From Holophagales bacterium UBA5704 (GTDB lineage: Bacteria; Acidobacteriota; Thermoanaerobaculia; Multivoradales; UBA5704), in the NCBI GenBank assembly GCA_002420005.1, contig DIHE01000143.1, positions 1 through 23,038 on the forward strand: a stretch of DNA of 23,038 nt, read 5' to 3'. The notes below the pieces were generated by a model that was given only the letters and a program-made list of their open reading frames with translations, ran no database searches and was not told the DNA's origin. This document shows positions 1-8,100 of this stretch, in pieces (the first letter of the stretch is position 1; the number at the start of each line of letters is the position of its first letter). The position numbers and the translations under genes were made by a program.

Positions 1-1
1 G

Positions 2-226
2 CCGGATGCCCAGGGACGTCTGCGCTCCGAGACGACCGGCATCCTGTTCCAGGTCGGCCCGACCGGCGACCGGGTCCTCCTCTTCGAGGCCGCCACCGGC
101 CGGCAGCTGCTCAATCTGGAAGAGCTGGACGAGAGGGCGCAAACGGCAGAGGCGAGGGCGCAAGCCGCGGAAGCGGAAGCCGCCCGCCTCCGGGCCGAGA
201 TCGAGCGCCTGCGCGGGAACCGCTGA
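2..226 (+). CDS. Uma2-family endonuclease, C-terminal fragment (5' end outside window)
   Basis: An open frame runs from the window edge to TGA at 224-226, giving 74 residues of a protein that starts upstream. It reads a short beta-rich stretch (TGILFQVGPTGDRVLLFEA) followed by a heptad-like alanine/glutamate/arginine tail ending in RAEIERLRGNR. That ending is characteristic of Uma2 (DUF820) proteins, PD-(D/E)XK-fold putative nucleases common in cyanobacteria and other large-genome bacteria, whose C-terminus is usually a short coiled coil. The catalytic part lies outside the window, so the call rests on the tail alone. The biological role of Uma2 proteins is unclear. It converges on typA with 31 bp between the two stop codons. 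Confidence 0.6.
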   Translation, partial: PDAQGRLRSETTGILFQVGPTGDRVLLFEAATGRQLLNLEELDERAQTAEARAQAAEAEAARLRAEIERLRGNR

Positions 227-243
227 GCCGGCTGGTCGCCGGC
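227..243. terminator. Hairpin between convergent genes, possible bidirectional terminator
   Basis: GCCGGC (227-232), a 5-base loop TGGTC, then GCCGGC (238-243): a perfect 6-bp stem directly after the Uma2 stop and 15 bp from the typA stop. Its symmetry would let it act on both transcripts. There is no T-tract on either side, so intrinsic termination is only a possibility. Confidence 0.35.
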
Positions 244-257
244 CCGGCCCCCCTCTC

Positions 258-2066
258 CTACTTGCGCCGGTTGGCGGCGAGGATGCGCTTGCGCAGCCGG
301 ATGGCGCGCGGGGTGACCTCCACCAGCTCGTCGTCGCTGATGAACTCCAGAGCCTGCTCCAGGTTCATGATCCGCGGCGGGACCAGACGGATGGTGTCGT
401 CTGACCCGGAGGCGCGCATGTTGGTGAGCTTCTTCTCGCGGGTGATGTTGACGTCCAGGTCGTTCGAGCGGGCGTTCTCGCCGACCACCATGCCCTCGTA
501 GACCTCCTCGCCGGGCGCGATGAACAGCTCGCCGCGCGGCTGCAGGCCTTCGATCGCGTAGGCGGTGGTGCGGCCGGTGCGGTCGGCCACCAGGACGCCG
601 GTCAGACGGTGCGGGATGTCGCCGTGCCACGGGTCCCAACCCTCGAAGAGGTGATTCAGGATGCCCGTCCCCTTCGTGTCGGTGAGGAACTCCGACCGGA
701 AGCCGATCAGGCCGCGCGAGGGGAGGCGGAACTCCATGCGCACCCGGCCGGAGCCGTGGTTGACCATCTTCATCATGCGGCCTTTACGGCTGCCCATCTT
801 CTGGGTGACCACGCCGATGAAGTCCTCCGGGCAGTCGATGATCAGCATCTCCATCGGCTCATGGATCTGGCCGTCGATGCGGCGGGTGATCACCTCGGGC
901 TTGCCGACCGAGATCTCATAGCCCTCGCGGCGCATCATCTCGATCAGGATGGCGAGCTGCAGCTCGCCGCGCCCGGAGACTTTGAAGATCTCCGGCGAGT
1001 CGGTGGGCTCCACCCGGATCGAGACGTTGGTCAGGATCTCCTTCTCCAGGCGCTCCTTGAGCTTGCGCGAGGTGACGTGCTTGCCGTCGCGGCCGGAGAA
1101 CGGGGAGTCGTTGATCGACATCATCATCGCGATCGTCGGCTCGTCGATCAGGATCGGCGGCAACGGGCGCGGGTCTTCGCGGTCGGTCAGCGTCTCGCCG
1201 ATGTTGACCTCCTCGATGCCGGCGACGGCCACGATGTCGCCCGGCCCGGCTTCGGCGATTTCGATCCGGCGCAGCCCCTCGTAGCCGTAGAGGAGGGTGA
1301 CCTTCACCGGTTCGAGGGTGCCGTCGCGCCGGCACAGCGCAACCTCCTGAGCCTTGCGGAGACGGCCGTTGAAGATGCGGCCGATGGCGAGGCGCCCCAC
1401 GTAATCGTCGTAGTCCAGGGTGTTGAACTGCATCTGGAGCGGCGTCTCCGCGTCGTAGACCGGCGGCGGCACGGAGCGCAGGATCTCCTCGAACAGCGGC
1501 TCCAGGGTGCCGCCGTCCTCCCCGTCCATCTCGCGCCGGCAGCGGCCGGCCCGGGCATTGGCGTAGAGGATGGGGAACTCGAGCTGCTCTTCGGTCGCGT
1601 CGAGGTCGATGAACAGGTCGTAGACCTCGTTGACCACCTCGCTGATGCGGGCGTCGGGACGGTCGATCTTGTTGATCACCACGATCGGGTCGAGACCGGC
1701 CTCGAACGCCTTGCGCAGCACGAAACGGGTCTGCGGCAACGGGCCTTCGCTGGCATCGACGAGAAGGAGGACGCCGTCCACCATCTTGAGCGTCCGCTCG
1801 ACCTCGCCGCCGAAATCGGCGTGGCCGGGGGTGTCCACGATGTTGATGTGCACCCCGCGGTAGTTGATGGCCGTGTTCTTGGCCATGATCGTGATGCCCT
1901 TCTCGCGCTCCAGGTCGATCGAGTCCATCACCCGGTCGGCCACGGCCTGATTGTCACGGAAGATGCCGCTCTGCCAGAGCATGGCGTCGACCAGCGTGGT
2001 CTTGCCGTGGTCAACGTGGGCGATGATGGCCAGATTGCGGACGTCTTCTCTCTTTTGCTGAGCCAA
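258..2066 (-). CDS. typA: Ribosome-associated translational GTPase TypA/BipA
   Basis: 602-residue GTPase of the EF-G-like family that binds the 70S ribosome and supports ribosome assembly and growth under stress; the usual family length is about 600-615. The G domain is clear: G1 AHVDHGKT (16-23), the switch I region EKGITIMAK (55-63), G3 DTPGH (78-82) and G4 NKID (132-135). Domain II lies around 205-300, then the EF-G-like III and V domains, and the TypA-specific C-terminal domain from about 480, including GRGELQLAILIE (365-376) and SRGLIGFRSEFLTDT (450-464). The start is TTG, supported by GGAG 8 nt upstream and by homology beginning at once (REDVRNLAIIAHVDHGKT). In G5 the usual Ser-Ala is replaced by Asn-Ala (YANARAG, 169-175), followed by a basic RCRRE stretch. 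It is divergent from the hydrolase genes and convergent with the Uma2 gene. Confidence 0.96.
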   Translation of the reverse strand: MAQQKREDVRNLAIIAHVDHGKTTLVDAMLWQSGIFRDNQAVADRVMDSIDLEREKGITIMAKNTAINYRGVHINIVDTPGHADFGGEVERTLKMVDGVLLLVDASEGPLPQTRFVLRKAFEAGLDPIVVINKIDRPDARISEVVNEVYDLFIDLDATEEQLEFPILYANARAGRCRREMDGEDGGTLEPLFEEILRSVPPPVYDAETPLQMQFNTLDYDDYVGRLAIGRIFNGRLRKAQEVALCRRDGTLEPVKVTLLYGYEGLRRIEIAEAGPGDIVAVAGIEEVNIGETLTDREDPRPLPPILIDEPTIAMMMSINDSPFSGRDGKHVTSRKLKERLEKEILTNVSIRVEPTDSPEIFKVSGRGELQLAILIEMMRREGYEISVGKPEVITRRIDGQIHEPMEMLIIDCPEDFIGVVTQKMGSRKGRMMKMVNHGSGRVRMEFRLPSRGLIGFRSEFLTDTKGTGILNHLFEGWDPWHGDIPHRLTGVLVADRTGRTTAYAIEGLQPRGELFIAPGEEVYEGMVVGENARSNDLDVNITREKKLTNMRASGSDDTIRLVPPRIMNLEQALEFISDDELVEVTPRAIRLRKRILAANRRK

Positions 2067-2141
2067 GCGGTACTCTCCGTTCCTCTTTCCGTTCCCGGGG
2101 ATTTGCTACGGGCGCGGCCGGCAGCCGCGAATGGGGGGGGA

Positions 2142-2150
2142 AGAATAGCA
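2142..2150 (-). promoter_or_regulatory. Possible extended -10 element for typA
   Basis: Read on the minus strand the bases are TGCTATTCT, that is TG-n-TATTCT, an extended -10 shape about 75 nt before the typA TTG start. No convincing -35 box is visible, so this is a weak call. The same 88-bp gap must also hold the promoter of the divergent hydrolase gene, for which I see no clear box. Confidence 0.25.
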
Positions 2151-2154
2151 CAGG

Positions 2155-3600
2155 ATGCCGTATCCTTGGCGCATGAGCCCGCTGCTGACCGGACTCCTCG
2201 CCCTTCTCGCCGCCGCCACCCCTCCCGCCCCCGCTCCCGCACCGGCCGTCCTCCAGGCGGGAACGGTGATCGAGAACATCGCCTGCCAGGCCGATCTCAC
2301 CCAGCGCTACGCCCTCTACCTGCCGTCCGGCTACCGGCCGGATCGGGAGTGGCCGATCCTCTATGCCCTTGATGCGCGCGGCAACGGCAAGCGGGTGGCC
2401 GAGGTCTTCCAGGCCGGCGCCGAGCGCTTCGGGTGGATCGTGGCGAGCTCGTACAACTCGTCGAGCGACCTGCCCACCGATCCCAACCCCGCGGCCCTGC
2501 GGGCGATGTGGCTCGACACCCACGCCCGGCTGAAGATCGACGACCGGCGGGTCTACGCGGCCGGCTACTCCGGAACCGTGCGCGCGGCGATCCGCGTGGC
2601 CACGGCGGTGCCCGGCTCGATCGTCGGCATCTTCGGCGCCGGCGCCGGCTTTCCCTTCGAGCAGCCGCCCACCAAGGACGTCCCGTTCGACTTCTTCGGC
2701 ACCGTCGGCACGCGCGACTTCAACTACTACGAGATGCTGGACCTCGAAAAGAAGCTCACCGCCCTCTCGCTCCCCTTCCGGATCGACGTGTTCTCCGGCG
2801 ACCACGACTGGCCGCCGTCCGACCTCGCGGCCCGCGGCCTCGGATGGTTGGAGCTGCGGGCCATGCGGCGGGGGCTGCGGCCCGTGGAGCCGGCGCTCGT
2901 CGAGGGCCTCTGGGCCCAGGATCTCGCGCAGGCACAGCAGGCCGAAGCGGCCGGCCACGGCTTCGAGGCGCTGCGGACCTGGACGGCCCTGCTCTCCTCC
3001 TATGCCGGGCTCCACGACACGGCCGAGGCCGAACGCAAGACCGCCGAGCTGGCCGCCTCCCCGGCGGTGCAGCGCGATCTCGCGGCCCGCGAGGAGCGCA
3101 ACGAGCGCGACAAGGCCTTTCTCGCCGAGGCGCCGCGCATTTTCCGCCGCGCCATGAGCGGCGGACCCGACGCCGTCCCGCCCACCGCCTCGCGGATCGC
3201 CGCCGAGCTGAGGATCGCAGACTGGAAGAAGCGCGCCGCCTCCTCCGACCTCGAAGAGAGTCTCTCGGCCAAACGGGTGCTCAACACGCTCTCGGGCCAG
3301 ACCGGTTTCTATCTGCCGACGGATTTCATCGCGCGCCAGGAGTGGGACAACGCGATTCTGATGCTCTCGGTGTACGCCGAGATCCACCCGGATCGCCCGG
3401 ACGTCTGGGTCTCCATCGCCGAGACCAGCGCACGCAAGGGGAAATCCGGGCGCAAGCGGGCTCTCGACGCGCTGGAGAAGGCCGTCGCGCTCGGCTGGAC
3501 CGACCGCGGCGCGATCGAGCGCGAGCCTGCGTTCGAGGGTCTGCGCGAGGACCGGCGGTTTCTGGAGATCGTGGGGAAGATGGAGAAGAACCCGGGGTGA
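2155..3600 (+). CDS. Secreted alpha/beta-hydrolase (esterase-like) with C-terminal TPR-like region, copy 1
   Basis: 481 residues. The N-terminus has a hydrophobic signal-peptide segment (about 8-25) followed by a Pro/Ala linker, so export is likely. Next comes an alpha/beta-hydrolase domain of the esterase/PHB-depolymerase type: RYALYLPSGYRPDREWPILY (51-70) is the typical entry. The nucleophile elbow is GYSG with Ser139, and Asp188 (TVGTRDF) and His217 (SGDHDWPP) are the best candidates for the rest of the triad. From about 240 the protein is helical; 380-475 looks TPR-like and ends in a motif (LGWTDRGAIEREPAFEGLREDRRF) often seen at the end of TPR proteins. The substrate cannot be told. An ATG at 2173 is an alternative start that leaves a shorter signal peptide; 2155 has a G-rich GGGAAGA tract upstream. 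The gene overlaps a paralogue by GTGA. Confidence 0.8.
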   Translation: MPYPWRMSPLLTGLLALLAAATPPAPAPAPAVLQAGTVIENIACQADLTQRYALYLPSGYRPDREWPILYALDARGNGKRVAEVFQAGAERFGWIVASSYNSSSDLPTDPNPAALRAMWLDTHARLKIDDRRVYAAGYSGTVRAAIRVATAVPGSIVGIFGAGAGFPFEQPPTKDVPFDFFGTVGTRDFNYYEMLDLEKKLTALSLPFRIDVFSGDHDWPPSDLAARGLGWLELRAMRRGLRPVEPALVEGLWAQDLAQAQQAEAAGHGFEALRTWTALLSSYAGLHDTAEAERKTAELAASPAVQRDLAAREERNERDKAFLAEAPRIFRRAMSGGPDAVPPTASRIAAELRIADWKKRAASSDLEESLSAKRVLNTLSGQTGFYLPTDFIARQEWDNAILMLSVYAEIHPDRPDVWVSIAETSARKGKSGRKRALDALEKAVALGWTDRGAIEREPAFEGLREDRRFLEIVGKMEKNPG

Positions 3601-5021
3601 AGGCCTTCGCCTGCCTCGCCTTGCTTCTGTGGGCCGCCCTGCCTTCTGCCGCGCTGCCCATCTCGGCCGAGCTGCCCCGGGGGCAGGTGGTGGACCGGGT
3701 GACCTGCGCGGCCGATGCCGGCCAGTCCTACGCCCTCTACCTGCCCGCCGGCTACACACCGGAGCGCAAGTGGCCGATCGTCTACGCCTTTGATTCTCAC
3801 GGCAACGGCGCGGAGATCACCCGCCGGCTGCGCGCCGGGGCGGAGCGCTGGGGGTGGATCGTCGCCAGCTCGAACACCTCGTCGAACCTGGTGCCGATGC
3901 AGGAGAACTTCGACGGCATGCGCGCGCTCTGGGCCGACACCCACGCCCGCTTCGCCCTCGACGACCGGCGGGTCTACGCCCTCGGCTTCTCCGGGCTCGT
4001 GCGCTTCGCCGTCACCCTGGCCCTGAGCGCGCCGGGCAGTCTCGCCGGGGTGATCGGCGCCAACGGCGGCTGGCCGCTCGGCCAGACCCCGGCCAAGCAG
4101 CACGACCTGCCGTTCTTCTTCACCGTCGGAGAGACCGATTTCGCCTGGTACGAGCTGCACGACCTGGAGGAGAAGCTCGCAGCCGCCGGCCTGCCGCACC
4201 GCCTGGAAGTCTTCGCCGGCTCCCACCAGTGGCCGCCGGAGGAGCTGTTCACCCGTGCCGTGGCCTGGATGGAGCTGCACGCCCTGCGCCGCGGGCTGCG
4301 CGCCAAGGACCCGGCGTTGATCGAGGAGCTGTGGAACGAAGACCTTGCCCGGGCGCGCGCCTTCGAGACGGCGGGCCGGCTCGCTGCGGCCCACGAGCTG
4401 TTCGCCGCCCTCGGCCGCGACTTCGCCGGCCTGCGCGACACGGCGGAAGCCACCGAGGCCGCGGCCCGGATCGCCGGCTCGGCGGCCTGGCAGAGCGAGC
4501 GGGAGGCGCGCCTGGCGCGCGATCGCCGCGACCGCGAGTACCTGGAGAAGGTCCCGCGCCTGTTCCAGGCGGCGCCGGGGCATCCCTCGCCCGACCATCT
4601 GAGCGAGCTGCTCACCGCGCTCGAGATCCCGCGGCTGCAACGGAAAGCGAAGTCCGATCCGGACCCGGAAGAGCGCCTCTCCGCCGAGCGCGTGCTCTAC
4701 GCGGTTTACATCCAGACCGGGCTCTATCTGCCGCGCGAGTACAACCGCCTCGGCCAGTTCGACCGCTCGATCCTGTTCCTCCAGGTGGCCGCGGAGATCG
4801 ATCCGGACGTGCCGCACATCCCCTACCGCCTGGCCACCACCTACGCCCGCAAAGGCAACCGGCGGCGAGCGCTCGACTACCTGGAGCTGTCGGTCGAGAA
4901 GGGCTGGGACGATCTGGAAGCGGTCGAGAGCGAGCCGGCGTTCGATGCCTTCCGCAAGAACGAGCACTACCGGCGGATTGTCGAGCAGCTCCGCCGCAAG
5001 CTCTCGGCCGGGCCGCGGTAG
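3597..5021 (+). CDS. Secreted alpha/beta-hydrolase (esterase-like) with C-terminal TPR-like region, copy 2
   Basis: 474 residues from a GTG start that overlaps the previous stop (GTGA), with GGAG about 11 nt upstream, so translation is probably coupled. The signal peptide is short (KAFACLALLLWAALPSAA, 2-19). The protein is collinear with copy 1: SYALYLPAGYTPERKWPIVY (44-63), nucleophile elbow GFSG with Ser132, Asp181 (TVGETDF) and His210 (AGSHQWPPEE). The C-terminal helical/TPR-like half has the same QTGLYLP marker and closing repeat (EKGWDDLEAVESEPAFDAFRKNEHYRRI). All three triad candidates are kept in both copies, which argues that both are active hydrolases. An upstream extension in this frame is open for hundreds of codons but overlaps copy 1 and is only a shadow. 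The substrate is unknown; a cell-envelope or extracellular ester or peptide-like substrate is an inference. Confidence 0.8.
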   Translation: MKAFACLALLLWAALPSAALPISAELPRGQVVDRVTCAADAGQSYALYLPAGYTPERKWPIVYAFDSHGNGAEITRRLRAGAERWGWIVASSNTSSNLVPMQENFDGMRALWADTHARFALDDRRVYALGFSGLVRFAVTLALSAPGSLAGVIGANGGWPLGQTPAKQHDLPFFFTVGETDFAWYELHDLEEKLAAAGLPHRLEVFAGSHQWPPEELFTRAVAWMELHALRRGLRAKDPALIEELWNEDLARARAFETAGRLAAAHELFAALGRDFAGLRDTAEATEAAARIAGSAAWQSEREARLARDRRDREYLEKVPRLFQAAPGHPSPDHLSELLTALEIPRLQRKAKSDPDPEERLSAERVLYAVYIQTGLYLPREYNRLGQFDRSILFLQVAAEIDPDVPHIPYRLATTYARKGNRRRALDYLELSVEKGWDDLEAVESEPAFDAFRKNEHYRRIVEQLRRKLSAGPR

Positions 5022-5037
5022 CGGAGAAGCCCCCACG

Positions 5038-5054
5038 GCCGGGAAACACCCGGC
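5038..5054. terminator. Hairpin after the hydrolase pair, possible terminator
   Basis: GCCGGG (5038-5043), loop AAACA, CCCGGC (5049-5054): a perfect 6-bp stem starting 17 nt after the second hydrolase stop codon. No T-run follows on either strand. Position between convergent genes supports a terminator role. Confidence 0.4.
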
Positions 5055-5086
5055 AACCCCAACCACCCCCCAGGCTCCGCCGCGCG

Positions 5087-5195
5087 CCCAGGGGGCGTGC
5101 CCGGCACCCGCCGGGGCGTTCTCCTGCCTTTGGGCGGTGGCGCCCCCTCTCCCGGGGGAAGGGAGGGCGATGGGAGAGGGGGGCGGGGGGTGAGG
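5087..5195 (-). repeat. Dispersed hairpin repeat, copy E (variant loop), at the 3' end of the giant ATPase gene
   Basis: The core stem is CCCCCTCTCCC (5143-5153) with GGGAGAGGGGG (5172-5182) around an 18-base loop that differs from copies A and B. On one side lies CTTTGGGCGGTGGCGC, the reverse complement (one mismatch) of the flank of copy A; on the other, GGGGGTGAGG, as beside copy B, reaches to within 2 bp of the ATPase stop codon. A 13-mer, CCCAGGGGGCGTG (5087-5099), recurs at 16721-16733. Read with the ATPase transcript, the hairpin follows the stop codon directly, as a terminator would. Confidence 0.7.
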
Positions 5196-5197
5196 TC

Positions 5198-8100
5198 CTA
5201 CCGCCGCGTATCGATTTTCCGCAACGCCTCGGCCAGCTCCTTGAGCTGGTCGAAGCTCTTCAGGGTGCGGTCCATCAGGTCGGTCAGGTGGGGATCCGCG
5301 GCGAGCTCGGTGTTCTTCACCTTGCGGCCGACGTTTCGCAACAGGGGCATCAGGTTCTCGCCCGCCGCCTCGACGAGATCGCCGAGCAGCTCCCGGACGT
5401 TCGCCGGCAGGCTCTGGACGATCTCGGCGCCGCGCGGGGCGGTGGCGAAGGTGGCCAGGGTGCGGTCGAGCTTTTCGAGGTAGGGGGAGAGGTCCGCGGC
5501 CGGCGGCGCGGCGACGGTGACGGGTGGCGGTGCCGGAACGGGCGCGGGGTGCGGCGGGCGCGCCAGGAGCTCGCCGATGCGGTCGAGCCGGGCTCCGAGC
5601 TGGCCGAGGTGCTCGACGACGTGGTGGGTCAGGGTGGCCGTTTCCGCGACCTCCGGCTCCTCCACCGGCTCCTCCACCCTCGCGCCGTTCTTGCCCGCGG
5701 TCTCGATGGTGCGGGCGATGTCTCCCATCCTCTCGGAGAGCAGGCTGAGCTGGCCGGTGACGCGGGCGACGGGATCGCTCTCGGCGGCGCCGCCGAGGAG
5801 CTGGACGCGGGCGAAGCCGCGCTTGATCTCCTCCCAGCGGGCGGCCTGCTGCGGGGTCATCCGGCCGCGCAGCTCGGCGAGCTTCAGGAGGTTGTGCTCG
5901 GCGCCGCTGGTCAGGGTCTGCGCCTCGCCCGCGTAGTGGTCGTCGAGCAGCGCCTCCAGCTCGGCCTCGTTCATCACCGGCACGACCTTCTCCGCCAGCT
6001 TGTTCATGTTGCGGTAGCTCCCCTGGAGCTGGAACCGCGGCTCGGTGCGATAGGCGTCGTCCTGCGAGGCGGAGAGGATGTATTGCCGGTTCACCTGCAG
6101 CAGCACCTTCTGGATCTTGAGCAGATGGCGCAGGACTCCCGTGATCTCGGCGATCTCCAGGGCCGAGTACGGGTGCTTGAGCTGGTCCGCCGGGATCTCG
6201 TCCCCCTGCGCGAGCTGAACCAGCTTATAGACGTCCTCGGGATCGCGCGCGGCGAGCGGCGCCAGCGCGGCGTTCGAGGTGAGGGCGTTCTCCAGATAGG
6301 AGAGGGCGAACAGGTCCTCCTTGCCCGCCAGCACGTCGCCGAGGTTGAAGGTGTCGGCACGGTTCGCCAGCATGTCCGGGATCTCGAAGCGCTCGCCCGA
6401 TTCGGTGTACGGATTGCCCGCCATGCAGATGCAGAAGCGCTTGCCGCGCAGGTCGTAGGTGCGCGTCCTGCCGCCCCAGACGCCTTCGATCTTGCGCTGC
6501 GCATCGCACAGGGAGATGAATTTCTGCAGCAGCTCGGAATGGGTGTGCTGGATGTCGTCCAGGTACAGCAGGACGTTGTTGCCCATCTCCAGCGCCAGGT
6601 TGATCTTCTCCACCTCCTGGCGCGCCGTGGCATTGGGCGCCTCGGCGGGATCGAGCGAGCGCACGGAGTGCCCGAGCGCGGGGCCGTTCACCTTCATGAA
6701 CACCAGGCCGAGCCGGTGCGCCACGTACTCCATCAGCGTGGTCTTGCCGTAGCCGGGCGGCGAGATGAGCAGCAGCAGGCCCATCAGATCCGTGCGCTTG
6801 CCCTCGCCCACGCCGCCGAGCTGCTTGGCGAGGTTGGCGCCGATCAGCGGCAGGTAGACCTGGTCGATCAGCCGGTTGCGCACGAAGGCGGTCATCACCC
6901 GCGGCTGGAAGTCGGCGACGCGCAGGCGCTCGCGCTCGCGTTCGAGCACCCGGTGCCGCTCGGCCTGCCAGGCGCGGAAGCCGGGGATGCGCTCGCGGCG
7001 GAAGGCTTCCAGGCGCGCCAGGAACTCGTCGAGGCGCAGCTCCAGCGCCCGGTTCGCGATGCGCGGATGCTGCCCGAGGAGACCTTCGACGCGCGCCGCG
7101 GTGGGAGCGTTGAAGCTGACGCGCTCCAGCCGGCGGTCGGTGAGCAGGAGCACCGTGGCCTCGTCGAGCGCCGGACGCAGCGCCGCCGCCGCATCGGCCG
7201 GCAAGGTGTCCAGGTGCGCTTCGAGCCAGGCCTGCGCCAGCCGGTGGCGCGCGCCCAGCTCGGTCTCCAGCCCTTTCAGGTCCTCCGCCAGCGCGCGCTC
7301 CTCGCCGTTCTCCCGCAGGCGCGCCAGCAGGCCGTCGCGCAAGGCCACGGCTTCGGCGCCGGTGGTGAAGCGCACCGGGGCGCCCGCCAGCTCCTCCGCC
7401 AGGTACGCCGCGGCGAGCGGGAAGGTCTCCGGACCCTGGCCGGCGAGCGCGATCCCCCGCTCGGTGCACAGCGCGGCGAGGGCGGCGGCCAGCTCGCGGG
7501 TCAGCTCGGCGCTCTCGCGGCTCGGCCCGAAGGACCCCCGCAGGCGCGCCAGGCTGCGCGCGCGCAGCTCCCAGGTGGCGCGGCGCGGGTCGGTGCTGAA
7601 CGCCCAGAAGAGCGCCGCGAGCGCCCGCGGCCGGGGACCGAAGCGCAGCAAACCGGCGCCATGGTGGAGCCCGAGGAGCTTGCCGAGGAGGAGCGCCGCA
7701 TCCGCATCGTGCAGGCCGCGCTCGTAGCCCTCCTCGTAGCGCTCGGCGGCGCGGGCGCGCACGATCTCCGCCAGATTCCCCTGGCGCAGGCCGGCGAGAC
7801 TCAAACCTCCCAGTCCCTCTTCGGCGTCGAACAGCAGCGAGGCGGCCAGGTACTCGGCGCGGTACACCTCCGGCGTTTCGGAGACCAGCGTCTGCACCCA
7901 GTAGGGCCGGGTGGCCGCGAAGCTCTCGTCGAGGATCGGCTCGTGAAAGTCGGTGCCGGTCAGATGGAACGCCATGCCGTCGCCGCGCGGCACCAGGGTC
8001 AGCTCCAGCGGCCGGGTGTTGACGCTCAGCCGGTGGCGGCCGAGCTTGATGACGGTGCCGGCGTCGCCCTCCTCGAACAGGTCGCGCCGGTCGCGCAGCG

